This document shows positions 1 through 9,319 of a DNA stretch of 64,000 nt, piece by piece. The translations under genes were made by a program, and so were the position numbers. Source of the DNA: Rhizobiales bacterium 2SD (GTDB lineage: Bacteria > Pseudomonadota > Alphaproteobacteria > Rhizobiales > Beijerinckiaceae); NCBI GenBank assembly GCA_005502805.1, contig SCMY01000002.1, forward strand, positions 558,001 to 622,000, in the 5' to 3' direction. The notes beneath the pieces were generated by a model that saw only the letters and a program-made list of their open reading frames with translations, did not search any database and was not told the origin of the DNA. Positions within the stretch are counted from its first letter, which is position 1. The number at the start of each line of letters is the position of its first letter.

Positions 1-795
1 CCCGGCTTCTTCGACAACCCCAAGCTTGGCCTGCCCAGCCTGAACGGGCTGATGATCCTGTTCAGCGCGCGCACCGGCCTCGTCGAGGCGCTGCTCCTCG
101 ACAACGGCTACCTCACCGATGTCAGGACGGCCGCGGCAGGAGCCGTCGCGGCGCGCCATCTATCCCGGCCGGATGCCGCGGTCGCCACCATCTTCGGCGC
201 CGGCATGCAGGCGCGGCTCCAGCTCGAAGCCTTGGTGCTGGTGCGGCCGATCCGCGAGGCCCGGATCTGGGCCCGCGATGCGCAGAAGGCGACCGAGGCC
301 GCGAGCGAGCTCTCCCGCAGGCTCGGGTTTCCAGTCGCTTCCGTCGCCGATCCGCAGGCTGCCATGCAAGGCGCCGACATTATCGTCACCACGACCCCGG
401 CCGAGCGGCCGATCCTGATGGCGGACTGGCTCGAACCCGGCCAACACCTCACGGCCATGGGCTCCGACAGCGAGCACAAGAACGAGATCGACCCGGCCGT
501 CTTCGCCCGCGCCACCTATGTCGCCGACCGCCTCAGCCAGACAACACGGCTCGGCGAGCTCGCTCATGCGATCCGAGCCGGTCTTGCCGGAGCAGATCAG
601 ACCTTCGCCGAGCTCGGCGAGGTCATCGCTGGCAAGCGCCCCGGCCGAGTGAAAGCCGACGAGATCACCCTGGCGGACCTGACCGGCACCGGCGTGCAGG
701 ACACCGCGATCGCCAATCTCGCCGCCGCCCGCGCCCGCACTGCCGGCGCCGGGCAGACCATCGACACCAAAGCCGAAGCGGGAGACGCCGCGTGA
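1..795 (+). CDS. eutC: EutC, ornithine cyclodeaminase-like ectoine-utilisation protein (5' end missing)
   Basis: The frame is open from the first base, so the N-terminus lies upstream; 264 residues are visible. The protein belongs to the ornithine cyclodeaminase/mu-crystallin family: an RTAAAGAVAA segment (about residues 42-51 of the visible part), the NAD-binding GAGMQAR turn and a C-terminal DLTGTGVQD motif. In Sinorhizobium and Ruegeria ectoine loci eutC sits directly before eutD, as here, and EutABC are thought to act on the hydroxyectoine branch. The stop codon overlaps the GTG start of the next gene, indicating translational coupling. A general ornithine cyclodeaminase is possible on sequence alone; the assignment rests on gene order. 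Confidence 0.82.
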   Translation, partial: PGFFDNPKLGLPSLNGLMILFSARTGLVEALLLDNGYLTDVRTAAAGAVAARHLSRPDAAVATIFGAGMQARLQLEALVLVRPIREARIWARDAQKATEAASELSRRLGFPVASVADPQAAMQGADIIVTTTPAERPILMADWLEPGQHLTAMGSDSEHKNEIDPAVFARATYVADRLSQTTRLGELAHAIRAGLAGADQTFAELGEVIAGKRPGRVKADEITLADLTGTGVQDTAIANLAAARARTAGAGQTIDTKAEAGDAA

Positions 796-1970
796 CCGTG
801 ACCCTGAACTTCACCCGCGAGGAATACGCCGAGCGCCTCGCCAAGACCCGCGCCGCCATGGAGCGGGCCGGCATCGAGCTGATGGTCGTCACCGACCCCT
901 CGAACATGCATTGGCTCACCAGCTATGATGGCTGGTCGTTCTATGTCCATCAATGCGTGCTGGTGCCGCCGACCGGCGAGCCGATCTGGTATGGCCGCAA
1001 GCAGGATGCCAACGGCGCAAAGCGCACGGCCTATCTCGGCCACGACAACATCATCGGCTATCCCGACCACTATGTTCAGTCGACCGAGCGCCATCCGATG
1101 GATCTGCTCGCGAAGATCATCGCCGAGCGCGGCTGGGACAAGCTCTCGATCGCGGTCGAGATGGACAATTACTACTTCTCGGCGGCGGCCTTCGCCTCGC
1201 TGCAGAAGCATCTGCCGAATGCCCGTTTCAAGGATGCCGGCGGGCTGGTGAACTGGCAGCGCGCGGTCAAGAGCCAGACCGAGCTCGACTATATGCGCAA
1301 GGCCGGTCGCATCGTCGAACTGATGCACCAGCGCATCGTCGAGGTGGTCGAACCCGGCATGCGCAAATGCGACCTCGTCGCCGAGATCTACGATGCCGGC
1401 ATCCGCGGCACGGCCGAGTTCGGTGGCGACTACCCGGCGATCGTGCCGCTGCTGCCCTCGGGCGCCGATGCCTCCGCCCCGCATCTGACCTGGGACGACA
1501 AGCCATTGCGCCTCGGCGAAGGCACCTTCTTCGAGATCGCCGGCGCCTATCGGCGCTATCATTGCCCGCTCTCGCGCACCGTCTTCCTCGGCAAGCCGAC
1601 GCAGGCCTTTCTCGACGCCGAGAAGGCGACACTCGAAGGCATGGAGGCCGGGCTCGCCGCAGCCAAGCCCGGCAACACCTGCGAGGACATCGCCAACGCC
1701 TTCTTCGCCGTGCTGAAGAAGTACGGGATCATCAAGGACAACCGCACCGGCTATCCCATCGGCCTGTCCTATCCGCCCGATTGGGGCGAGCGCACCATGA
1801 GCCTGCGGCCCGGCGACCGGACCGAGCTCAGGCCCGGCATGACCTTCCATTTCATGACCGGCCTCTGGCTCGAGGACATGGGCCTCGAGATCACCGAAAG
1901 CATCGCGATCACTGAGACCGGCGTCGAATGCCTGTCGAACGTGCCGCGCCAGCTCTTCGTCAAGGGTTGA
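792..1970 (+). CDS. doeA: Ectoine hydrolase (DoeA/EutD), M24 family
   Basis: Predicted cytosolic hydrolase that opens the ectoine ring to N-acetyl-diaminobutyrate, the first step of ectoine breakdown. The 392-residue protein has the creatinase-like N-terminal domain (to about residue 150) and the pita-bread M24 domain after it, with the family-typical stretches MHWLTSYDGWSFY near residue 37 and GTFFEIAGAYRRYHC near 244. Several metal-ligand positions of true M24 aminopeptidases are not conserved, as known for DoeA. The start is a GTG overlapping the eutC stop, with a GGGAGA ribosome-binding sequence about 6 nt upstream. It is followed after 4 nt by doeB. Confidence 0.93.
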   Translation: MTVTLNFTREEYAERLAKTRAAMERAGIELMVVTDPSNMHWLTSYDGWSFYVHQCVLVPPTGEPIWYGRKQDANGAKRTAYLGHDNIIGYPDHYVQSTERHPMDLLAKIIAERGWDKLSIAVEMDNYYFSAAAFASLQKHLPNARFKDAGGLVNWQRAVKSQTELDYMRKAGRIVELMHQRIVEVVEPGMRKCDLVAEIYDAGIRGTAEFGGDYPAIVPLLPSGADASAPHLTWDDKPLRLGEGTFFEIAGAYRRYHCPLSRTVFLGKPTQAFLDAEKATLEGMEAGLAAAKPGNTCEDIANAFFAVLKKYGIIKDNRTGYPIGLSYPPDWGERTMSLRPGDRTELRPGMTFHFMTGLWLEDMGLEITESIAITETGVECLSNVPRQLFVKG

Positions 1971-1974
1971 GGCG

Positions 1975-2988
1975 ATGCTGACCGCTTCGCCCCGCCCCTC
2001 GCCAGTGGCGCCGACGATCGACCTCTCGGCGCAGGGCGTCCAGCACGGCCATTTGCGCCTGCCCTATAGCCGCGACGACAGCGCCTGGGGCTCGGTGATG
2101 ATCCCGATCTGCGTGATCGCCAATGGCGACGGGCCGACCGCTCTGCTGACTGGGGCGAACCATGGCGACGAGTATGAAGGCCCGGCAGCGCTGTTCGAGC
2201 TGGCGCGCTCGCTCGATCCGGCAGAGATCTCCGGCCGGGTGATTATTGTGCCGGCACTGAACTATCCCGCCTTCCGGGCCGGGACGCGGACCTCGCCGAT
2301 CGACAAGGGCAATCTCAACCGCAGCTTTCCAGGCCGGCCGGACGGCAGCGTCACCGAAAAGATCGCCGACTACGTCACGCGCCATCTCGTGCCGCTGGCC
2401 GACATCGTCCTCGACTTCCATTCCGGTGGAAAGACGCTCGACTTCCTGCCCTATGCCGCCGCGCATGAACTGCCGGACAAGGCGCAGGAGGCGCGCTGCT
2501 TTGCGGCGGTCGCCGCCTTCTCCGCGCCCTACTCGATGAAGATGCTGGAGATCGATGCCGTCGGCATGTTCGACACCACCGTCGAGGAGATGGGCAAGGT
2601 CTTCGTCACGACCGAGCTCGGCGGCGCCGGAACCGCGAGCGCGCGCAGCATCGCCATCGCCCGGCGCGGCGCCAGCAACCTGCTGAGGCATGCCGGCATC
2701 CTCGCCGGAGCCCCCGAGACGACGCCGACCCGCTGGCTCGACATGCCTTCAGCCGATTGCTTCGCATTCGCGCAGGACGACGGGCTGATCGTCTTCGAGC
2801 ACGACCTCGGCGAGCCGGTGCGCGCCGGCGAGGTTATCGCCCGGGTCTACCCCGTCGGAAAGACCGGGCTCGCCCCAGCCGAATATCAGGCCGCGATGGA
2901 CGGCGTCCTCGCCGCCCGCCACGTCCCCGGGCTGATCAAGGCCGGCGACTGCCTCTCGGTGCTTGCCGTGCTGACGGAGGCGCCCTGA
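1975..2988 (+). CDS. doeB: N-acetyl-L-2,4-diaminobutyrate deacetylase (DoeB/EutE)
   Basis: Zinc-dependent deacylase of the succinylglutamate desuccinylase/aspartoacylase family, 337 residues. It removes the acetyl group from the DoeA product to give L-2,4-diaminobutyrate. Zinc-site motifs are visible: NHGDEYEGP (about residues 60-68, His and Glu ligands) and FHSGG near 145 (third His), plus NLNRSFPG near 112. A C-terminal barrel-like domain follows from about residue 250. It starts 4 nt after doeA and precedes the importer genes. A clear paralogue, probably with another substrate, lies at 15476-16507. Confidence 0.92.
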   Translation: MLTASPRPSPVAPTIDLSAQGVQHGHLRLPYSRDDSAWGSVMIPICVIANGDGPTALLTGANHGDEYEGPAALFELARSLDPAEISGRVIIVPALNYPAFRAGTRTSPIDKGNLNRSFPGRPDGSVTEKIADYVTRHLVPLADIVLDFHSGGKTLDFLPYAAAHELPDKAQEARCFAAVAAFSAPYSMKMLEIDAVGMFDTTVEEMGKVFVTTELGGAGTASARSIAIARRGASNLLRHAGILAGAPETTPTRWLDMPSADCFAFAQDDGLIVFEHDLGEPVRAGEVIARVYPVGKTGLAPAEYQAAMDGVLAARHVPGLIKAGDCLSVLAVLTEAP

Positions 2989-3093
2989 CCCGTTCGGCCG
3001 GGCGACCGGTCCAAGCCAACCGCCGGCGCGAAGACGCCAGAGAAGCCGAAGCAATCGGCATGCGGAGAAACATCAACCAGAGGAGAATTGCAG

Positions 3094-3945
3094 ATGCCGT
3101 TCCTGAAGTTCGCGGGTCTCTCCGCCATTGCTCTCGCCGCCGGCCTTGCCGCCGCCGGCGCCACCACGCTCAAGGATGTCAAGGACCAGGGCTATATCCG
3201 CGTCGCGACTGCCAATGAGGTACCCTATTCCTATATGAAGGATGACGGCACGTCGGCCGGCATCGGCCCCGACGTCGCCAATGCCGTGCTGAAGAAGCTC
3301 GGCGTCGCCGAGGCCAACTGGTCGGTCACGCCGTTCGGCACGCTGATCCCCGGCCTTAAGGCCAAGCGCTTCGACTTCGTCGCGGCCGAGCAGAACATCT
3401 CGCCCGAGCGCTGCAAGCAGGTCTCCTTCACCGAGCCGAACTCCTCCTATGGCGAGGGCCTCTTGGTGAAGAAGGGCAACCCGAAGAAGCTGACGACCTA
3501 TGCCGACATCGCCAAGGACCCGTCGCTGAAGGTCGCGGTCGTCTCCGGCGCCAACAATATCGACTTCCTGCGCGCCGTCGGCGTCAAGGACAGCCAGGTG
3601 ATCTTCATCACCGCCAATGCCGACGCGCTCGCCACCGTCCAGAGCCGCGCCGACGCCTATGCCGCGACCGAGCTCACCGTCGCCTCGCTCGCCAAGGGCC
3701 AGGCCAATGTCGAGCAGGTCGCGCCCTTCACCGATCCGGTAGTCAACGGCAAGCCGGTCCGCAATTTCGGCGGCTTCGCCTTCCGGCCCGAGGACAAGGA
3801 GCTGCGCGACGCCTTCAACGCCGCGCTGGTCGAGTTCCGCAAGAGCGACGACTACAAGAAGATCCTCGGCACCTACGGGCTCTCCGAGGCCAGCATCAAG
3901 GCGGCCGCGGATCGCAAGGTCGAGGATCTCTGCGCTGGCAAATAA
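3094..3945 (+). CDS. ehuB: Ectoine/hydroxyectoine ABC importer, periplasmic binding protein
   Basis: Family 3 (amino-acid type) solute-binding protein, 283 residues. It has a short hydrophobic signal peptide (about residues 1-23) ending near AAAGATT, the early IRVATANEVPYS strand, the PERCKQVSF segment and a C-terminal DLCAGK tail resembling the ...KLCAAK end of Sinorhizobium EhuB. I chose ATG 3094 over TTG 3088 because AGGAGA (3081-3086) then stands 7 nt upstream. It lies between doeB and the permease genes, and a strong stem-loop (3961-3989) follows the stop codon. The position between ectoine catabolic genes supports ectoine and hydroxyectoine as ligands. Confidence 0.9.
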   Translation: MPFLKFAGLSAIALAAGLAAAGATTLKDVKDQGYIRVATANEVPYSYMKDDGTSAGIGPDVANAVLKKLGVAEANWSVTPFGTLIPGLKAKRFDFVAAEQNISPERCKQVSFTEPNSSYGEGLLVKKGNPKKLTTYADIAKDPSLKVAVVSGANNIDFLRAVGVKDSQVIFITANADALATVQSRADAYAATELTVASLAKGQANVEQVAPFTDPVVNGKPVRNFGGFAFRPEDKELRDAFNAALVEFRKSDDYKKILGTYGLSEASIKAAADRKVEDLCAGK

Positions 3946-3960
3946 GCCACGACGACCATT

Positions 3961-3989
3961 GCTCCGCCCGCCCCGATGGTGGGCGGAGC
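3961..3989 (+). promoter_or_regulatory. Intercistronic stem-loop between ehuB and ehuC
   Basis: Perfect 9-bp inverted repeat: GCTCCGCCC at 3961-3969 and GGGCGGAGC at 3981-3989, with an 11-nt loop. It lies 15 nt after the ehuB stop and 36 nt before ehuC, with no T-run behind it. By analogy with malE-malF type intergenic hairpins it may protect the ehuB part of the transcript or partly terminate transcription, so that more binding protein than permease is made. That role is inference. Confidence 0.6.
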
Positions 3990-4025
3990 TCCACGCCTGT
4001 TCAACGCTGTCGCGGAGCCTGCCGG

Positions 4026-4691
4026 ATGGAGTGGCTGTCCTACCTGCCCGCCTTGTCGCGCGGCGCGCTGATCACCGCCGGCATCACCTTGTCGGCGATC
4101 GCGATCGGCGCCGTCGCGGCTTTCGCGGCCGGCATCGCCCGCGTCGAGGGCGGGCGCGCGCTGTCGCTGGTCGCGCTCTGTTACACCGAGCTCTTCCGCG
4201 GGACGTCGCTGCTCGTCCAGCTGTTCTGGTTCTATTATGCGCTGCCGCTCGTCGGGATCAGTTTCGAGCCCGTCGCCACCGGCATCCTGGTGCTGTCGCT
4301 GCATGTCGGCGCCTATGGCTCGGAGATCGTCCGCGGCGCCCTGCAATCTGTCTCCGTCCAGCAGCACGAGGCGGCCCGCGCGCTGAATTTCGGCCGCGCC
4401 CAGACGCTGATCCACATCACCCTGCCCCAGGCGCTGGTCGAGATGATGCCGGCCTTCGGCAATCTCGCCATCGAGACCCTGAAGCTGTCGTCGCTGGTCT
4501 CGTTGATCTCGATCGCCGATTTGACCTTCCGGGCGCAGTCGATCCGCAACCTCACCCTCGACAGCGCCGGCGTCTACAGCCTGACGCTGGTCGGCTATTT
4601 CGCGATGTCGCTGGTGCTGATGCTGATCATGCGGCTGATCGAGCGCTGGGTCCGGCGCGGTGCCGCCTTCCCGCGCGCGGCGCATTCGTGA
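4026..4691 (+). CDS. ehuC: Ectoine/hydroxyectoine ABC importer permease EhuC
   Basis: HisM/GlnP-type inner-membrane permease of 221 residues. The first helix (AGITLSAIAIGAVAAFAAGIA) is followed by the TELFRGTSLLVQLFWFYYALP motif and the cytoplasmic EAARALNFGRAQT loop (about residues 117-129), which contacts the ATPase. It forms a heterodimer with EhuD. The ATG at 4026 gives the normal family start. It is followed after 10 nt by ehuD. Confidence 0.92.
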   Translation: MEWLSYLPALSRGALITAGITLSAIAIGAVAAFAAGIARVEGGRALSLVALCYTELFRGTSLLVQLFWFYYALPLVGISFEPVATGILVLSLHVGAYGSEIVRGALQSVSVQQHEAARALNFGRAQTLIHITLPQALVEMMPAFGNLAIETLKLSSLVSLISIADLTFRAQSIRNLTLDSAGVYSLTLVGYFAMSLVLMLIMRLIERWVRRGAAFPRAAHS

Positions 4692-4701
4692 GGAGCCGCG
4701 C

Positions 4702-5394
4702 ATGATGTACGGCTTCGAATGGGATACGACGACGCCGCTGACCTACGCGTCCTCGATCCTGCCGATCATCCTGATCGGGCTCACCGTGACCCTGCAGGCG
4801 GCAGCGGCCGGCTTTGCGATCGCGTTGGTGCTCGGCCTCGTCTTCGCCCTGCTGCGGCGTAGCCGTTACGCCGCCGTGTCCTGGACGACCGCTGTTATCG
4901 TCGAGTTCCTGCGCGATACCCCGCTCCTGGTGCAGCTCTTCTTCCTCTATTACGTGCTGCCGGATTACGGCATCACGCTGCCGGCCTTCCTCACCGGCGC
5001 GATCGCGCTCGGGCTGCAATATTCGGCCTATACCTCCGAGGTCTATCGCGGCGGCATCGAAGCCGTGCCGCGCGGGCAATGGGAAGCGGCGACCGCGCTG
5101 AACCTCTCCCGCTTACAGACCTATCGCGACATCGTCGTGCCGCAGATCGTGCCGCGCATCCTGCCGGCGATGGGCAACTACCTCGTTGCCATGATCAAGG
5201 AGACGCCGGTGCTCTCCGTCGTCACCGTGCTCGAGATGATGGGGCTCGCCAACATGATCGGCGAGCGCACCTTCGAATATCTCGTGCCGCTGACGCTGGT
5301 CGGCCTGATCTTCCTCCTCCTCACGCTGATCTGCTCGGCCGGCCTGCACCGGCTGCAGAAAGCGTTGCCGAAAGCAGGGATCCCGCTGCGATGA
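4702..5394 (+). CDS. ehuD: Ectoine/hydroxyectoine ABC importer permease EhuD
   Basis: Second HisM-type permease, 230 residues. It has the [21 protein letters not shown] segment (about residues 70-90) and the [13 protein letters not shown] coupling loop near 126-138. ATG 4702 (or 4705) follows GAGGAG at 4690-4695, so the longer open frame upstream of it is not needed. The gene ends in an ATGA overlap with ehuA, so the permease and the ATPase are translationally coupled. Partner of EhuC in the membrane. Confidence 0.92.
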   Translation: MMYGFEWDTTTPLTYASSILPIILIGLTVTLQAAAAGFAIALVLGLVFALLRRSRYAAVSWTTAVIVEFLRDTPLLVQLFFLYYVLPDYGITLPAFLTGAIALGLQYSAYTSEVYRGGIEAVPRGQWEAATALNLSRLQTYRDIVVPQIVPRILPAMGNYLVAMIKETPVLSVVTVLEMMGLANMIGERTFEYLVPLTLVGLIFLLLTLICSAGLHRLQKALPKAGIPLR

Positions 5395-6170
5395 CCGAGA
5401 CCTCTCAGGCCCCCATCATCGAGTTCGCCGGTGTGACCAAGCGCTTCGGCGCGCTGACCGTGCTCGACGACTTCAACTTCAGCGTCGCCCGCGGCGAGAA
5501 GGTCACGCTGATCGGCCCGTCGGGATCTGGCAAGTCGACGGTGCTGCGCATCCTGATGACGCTGGAGCCGTTCCAGGAGGGCCGGCTGACGCTCGCCGGC
5601 ATGCCCTATCACGAGCCGAATGCCGGCGGGCCGTTCAAGGCCTCAGATAGCCATCTGCGCCAGATCCGCAGCCATGTCGGCATGGTCTTCCAGAGCTTCA
5701 ACCTGTTCCCGCACATGACGGTGCTGCGCAATGTCGTCGAGGCGCCGCTGCGCGTGCTCGGCCTGCCGCGCGGCGAAGCCGAATGCCGGGCCGTCGACCT
5801 GCTCGCCATGGTCGGGCTCGCCGACAAGAAGGACCATTACCCGGCCCAGCTCTCCGGCGGCCAGCAGCAGCGCGTCGCCATCGCCCGCGCCCTCGCCATG
5901 CGCCCGCGCGTGCTGCTCTTCGACGAGCCGACCTCGGCGCTCGACCCGCAGCTCGTCGGCGAGGTGCTCTCGGTCATCCGCGGCCTCGCCAGCGAGCACG
6001 ATCTCACCATGCTGCTCGTCACCCACGAGATGCGCTTCGCCCGCGAAGTCTCCGACCGGGTCTGCTTCTTCGACAAGGGCCGCATCTGCGAGCAGGGCGA
6101 GCCGGAGCGCATCTTCAGCGCGCCCGAGCAGCCGCGCACCCGCGAATTCCTGGCTTCGGTGCTGGGTTGA
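5391..6170 (+). CDS. ehuA: Ectoine/hydroxyectoine ABC importer ATPase EhuA
   Basis: Nucleotide-binding subunit of 259 residues, the usual size for a polar amino acid importer ATPase. Walker [10 protein letters not shown] is near residue 43, the Q-loop [11 protein letters not shown] near 98, the ABC signature [15 protein letters not shown] near 155, Walker [13 protein letters not shown] near 175 and the switch His in VTHEM near 213. The ATG lies inside the ehuD stop region (ATGA). The following 126 bp to the aldehyde dehydrogenase contain no other gene. Confidence 0.94.
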   Translation: MTETSQAPIIEFAGVTKRFGALTVLDDFNFSVARGEKVTLIGPSGSGKSTVLRILMTLEPFQEGRLTLAGMPYHEPNAGGPFKASDSHLRQIRSHVGMVFQSFNLFPHMTVLRNVVEAPLRVLGLPRGEAECRAVDLLAMVGLADKKDHYPAQLSGGQQQRVAIARALAMRPRVLLFDEPTSALDPQLVGEVLSVIRGLASEHDLTMLLVTHEMRFAREVSDRVCFFDKGRICEQGEPERIFSAPEQPRTREFLASVLG

Positions 6171-6296
6171 GGGCCCACCGAGATTCTATCGGCGCCGTCC
6201 CGAACTTCCGAGACTGCCTCGGTGGAGAGCCGGCACTTCGAAGACAGTCTCGCTGGCCTTCCGCCTAGCCTCGTCGTCAACCGAGGGAGGATGGTG

Positions 6297-7814
6297 ATGA
6301 GCGCAATGACGAGCACGGCAAGGCGGGAAACCGCTATCGCCAAGCCCGCCGAGCATCCCGGCCTGGCGCGTCTCGCCGATCGCCGCCTGCTGCGGCAGCT
6401 GTCCTATATCGGCGGGCGCTGGACCGCTGCGCCTGACGGCGAGACCTTCCCGGTGACCGACCCCGCGACCGGCGCCCTCGTCGCACAGGTCGCCGCACTC
6501 GGCGCGGGCGAGGCGACGCAGGCGATCGAAGCGGCTCATGCCGCTTTCCCGAAATGGAAAGCGTTGCTGCCGCAGGAACGCGCCGTGCTGCTGCGGCGTT
6601 GGCATGCGGCGACGCTGGCGGCCGCCGAGGACCTCGCGCTGCTGATGACGCTGGAGCAGGGCAAGCCGCTGGCGGAATCGCGCGGCGAGATCGCCTATGC
6701 CGCCGACTTCATCGCCTATTACGCCGAGGAAGCGCTGCGCGTGAATGCCGAGGGCGTGATCAGCCACCTGCCGGGCGCGCAGATGTCGCTGTCGCGCGAG
6801 CCGGTCGGCGTCGCCGCCTTGCTGACGCCTTGGAACTTCCCCTCCGCCATGCTGACGCGCAAGGCCGCCGCCGCGCTCGCCGCCGGCTGCACCGTGGTCG
6901 CCCACCCCTCCTCGCATACCCCGCTCTCGGCGCTGGCGCTGGCCGAGCTCGCCGACCGCGCCGGGCTGCCGGCTGGCGTGTTCAATGTGGTCACCGGCGA
7001 GGCCGCGCCGATCGCCGAGACCTATTGCGCCGATACGAGGGTGCGTGCCGTCAGCTTCACCGGCTCGACCGAGATCGGCCGGATCGTCGCCCGCAATGCG
7101 GTCGCGACCGTCAAGCGCGTGGTGATGGAGCTCGGCGGCCATGCCCCGCTGATCGTCTTCGACGATGCCGATCTCGACCGTGCCGTCGCGATTGCCATCG
7201 ACGCGAAGTTCGCGACGTCGGGCCAGGATTGCCTCGCCGCCAACCGCATCTATGTGCAGCGCGGGCTCTACGAGCGCTTCTGCACCGCCTTCGCCGAGAA
7301 GACCGCGGCGCTGCGAGTCGGGGCCGGACTGGAGGATGGCGTCGAGATCGGGCCGCTGATGCATGCGACTGCGAAGCGCAAGGCGGAAGCCCAGATCAGC
7401 GATGCGCTGACACGCGGCGCGAAACGGCTGACGCCGGAGCGTGCCATGCCCGGCCCGCTCTTCCTGGCGCCGACCGTCCTTGCCGATGTGCCCGACGAGG
7501 CGCTGATCATGCGCGAGGAGACTTTTGCGCCGGTCGCCGCCATCGCCCCCTTCGACAGCGAGGACGAGGTCGTCGCCCGCGCCAATGACAGCGAATACGG
7601 CCTCGTCGCCTATGTCGTGACCCGCGACGGCGCTCGCGCCGCACGCCTCGCCAAGGCGCTCGACTACGGCATGGTCGCGGTCAACCGCGTCAAGATCACC
7701 GGCGCGCCGATCCCGTTCGGCGGCATGAAGCAGTCCGGCCTCGGCCGCGAGGGCTCGCGCCACGGCCTCGAGGCCTTCACCGACCTCAAATATGTCTGCC
7801 TCGACCTGAATTGA
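6297..7814 (+). CDS. NAD(P)-dependent aldehyde dehydrogenase (DoeC role in ectoine degradation)
   Basis: Aldehyde dehydrogenase superfamily, 505 residues, close to succinate-semialdehyde dehydrogenases. It shows LTPWNFP near residue 180, the cofactor motif FTGSTEIGR near 253, the general base in VMELGGHAP near 275 and the catalytic cysteine in SGQDCLAANR near 310. In ectoine loci this enzyme oxidises aspartate semialdehyde to aspartate after DoeD transamination. ATG 6297 is chosen because GGGAGG (6285-6290) is 6 nt upstream; ATG 6291 is too close to it. The specificity is inferred from context; succinate semialdehyde is the main alternative. Confidence 0.82.
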   Translation: MSAMTSTARRETAIAKPAEHPGLARLADRRLLRQLSYIGGRWTAAPDGETFPVTDPATGALVAQVAALGAGEATQAIEAAHAAFPKWKALLPQERAVLLRRWHAATLAAAEDLALLMTLEQGKPLAESRGEIAYAADFIAYYAEEALRVNAEGVISHLPGAQMSLSREPVGVAALLTPWNFPSAMLTRKAAAALAAGCTVVAHPSSHTPLSALALAELADRAGLPAGVFNVVTGEAAPIAETYCADTRVRAVSFTGSTEIGRIVARNAVATVKRVVMELGGHAPLIVFDDADLDRAVAIAIDAKFATSGQDCLAANRIYVQRGLYERFCTAFAEKTAALRVGAGLEDGVEIGPLMHATAKRKAEAQISDALTRGAKRLTPERAMPGPLFLAPTVLADVPDEALIMREETFAPVAAIAPFDSEDEVVARANDSEYGLVAYVVTRDGARAARLAKALDYGMVAVNRVKITGAPIPFGGMKQSGLGREGSRHGLEAFTDLKYVCLDLN

Positions 7815-7849
7815 GGCGCCGTTCCCCGCTTTCGCGAAGGATGATCATC

Positions 7850-9241
7850 ATGCTCGACCAGCCCGCCCGCACCGACAACGAACTGGACGCCTGGGACCGC
7901 GACCACTTCTTCCATCCGTCGACGCATATGGGCCAGCATGCCCGCGGCGAGACGCCGAACCGGATCATCGCCGGCGGCGAGGGCGTCTACATCGTCGATC
8001 GCGACGGCAAGAAGAGCCTCGACGCCTTCGCCGGGCTCTACTGCGTCAATGTCGGCTATGGTCGCAAATCGATCACCGATGCGATCGCCGCGCAGGCGGC
8101 GAAGCTGCCCTATTACCATGCCTATGTCGGTCATGGCTCGGAGCCGTCGATCAGGCTCGCCAAGATGGTCATCGACCGCGCGCCCAAGGGCATGAGCCGC
8201 GTCTTCTTCGGGCTCTCGGGCTCTGACGCCAACGAGACCAATCTCAAGCTGGTCTGGTACTACAACAATGTCCTCAAGCAGCCGGAGAAGAAGAAGATCA
8301 TCTCGCGCTGGCGCGGCTATCACGGCTCGGGCGTGATGACCGGCAGCCTCACCGGTCTTGCCGCCTTCCACAACCTGTTCGACCTGCCGAAGGCGCCGGT
8401 CCTGCACACCGAGGCGCCCTATTACTATCGCCGCGAGGATCGCAGCCTCAGCGAGGAGCAGTTCTCGCAGCATTGCGCCGACAAGCTGGAGGAGTTGATC
8501 CAGGCCGAGGGCCCTGAGACGATCGCCGCCTTCATCGGCGAGCCGGTGCTCGGCACCGGCGGCATCGTGCCGCCGCCCGTCGGCTATTGGGCGAAGATCC
8601 AGGCGGTGCTCAAGAAGCACGACATCCTGCTGATCGCCGACGAGGTCGTCACCGGCTTCGGCCGTCTCGGCAGCATGTTCGGCTCCGACCATTACGGCAT
8701 CGAGCCCGACCTGATCACCATCGCCAAGGGCCTGACCTCGGCCTATGCGCCGCTCTCCGGCGTCATCGTCTCGGAAAAGCTCTGGCGCGTGCTGGAGCAG
8801 GGCTCGGACGAATACGGCCCGATCGGCCATGGCTGGACCTATTCCTCGCATCCGCTTTGCGCGGCGGCTGGTGTCGCCAATCTCGAACTGGTCGACGAGC
8901 TCGATCTCGTGCGCAATGCCGGCGAGGTCGGCGCCTATTTCAACGCAGCGCTGAAGGACGCCGTCGGCGGCCATCGCCATGTCGGCGAGGTCCGCGGCGA
9001 AGGGCTTCTGGCGGCGGTCGAATTCGTCCGCGACAAGGATGACCGCGTCTTCTTCGACGCCTCGCAGAAGGTCGGCCCACGCATCGCAGCCGCTTTGCTG
9101 GAACAGGGCGTCATCGCCCGCGCCATGCCGCAGGGCGATATCCTCGGCTTCGCGCCGCCGCTCTGCCTGACGAGAGAGGAGGCCGACCAGGTCGTCGGCG
9201 CGACGCGGCGTGCCGTGGAGGCCATCGCAAATACGCTTTAG
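7850..9241 (+). CDS. doeD: Class III aminotransferase (DoeD role, diaminobutyrate transaminase)
   Basis: PLP-dependent fold type I, class III (omega) aminotransferase, 463 residues. GLYCVNVGYG (about residue 64), the PLP-binding ADEVVTGFGRLG near 264 and the Schiff-base lysine in TIAKGLTSAYAPLSG near 293 are visible. It should convert L-2,4-diaminobutyrate to aspartate semialdehyde, feeding the preceding dehydrogenase. ATG 7850 has AAGGA 8 nt upstream; ATG 7841 is an alternative start. It is the last gene of the operon and is closed by a strong hairpin (9266-9312). Without context it could pass for a beta-alanine or putrescine-type omega-transaminase. Confidence 0.85.
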   Translation: MLDQPARTDNELDAWDRDHFFHPSTHMGQHARGETPNRIIAGGEGVYIVDRDGKKSLDAFAGLYCVNVGYGRKSITDAIAAQAAKLPYYHAYVGHGSEPSIRLAKMVIDRAPKGMSRVFFGLSGSDANETNLKLVWYYNNVLKQPEKKKIISRWRGYHGSGVMTGSLTGLAAFHNLFDLPKAPVLHTEAPYYYRREDRSLSEEQFSQHCADKLEELIQAEGPETIAAFIGEPVLGTGGIVPPPVGYWAKIQAVLKKHDILLIADEVVTGFGRLGSMFGSDHYGIEPDLITIAKGLTSAYAPLSGVIVSEKLWRVLEQGSDEYGPIGHGWTYSSHPLCAAAGVANLELVDELDLVRNAGEVGAYFNAALKDAVGGHRHVGEVRGEGLLAAVEFVRDKDDRVFFDASQKVGPRIAAALLEQGVIARAMPQGDILGFAPPLCLTREEADQVVGATRRAVEAIANTL

Positions 9242-9265
9242 CGCCAGGAGCGACCTTTGATCGCC

Positions 9266-9312
9266 GGCCAGAACGGGGACAGCCGAGGACTCCGGCCGTC
9301 CCCGTTCTGGCC
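9266..9312. terminator. Bidirectional hairpin terminator between convergent operons
   Basis: A perfect 15-bp inverted repeat (arms 9266-9280 and 9298-9312, 17-nt loop) occupies the short gap between the plus-strand doeD stop at 9241 and the minus-strand stop at 9320. It has no T-run, but its length, symmetry and position between converging genes fit a two-way terminator. Confidence 0.75.
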
Positions 9313-9319
9313 GTCTGCT

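Noticed and set aside
6171..6296. Aldehyde dehydrogenase start at 6222
   Set aside because: The upstream residues are not family-like, and GGGAGG at 6285-6290 positions ATG 6297.
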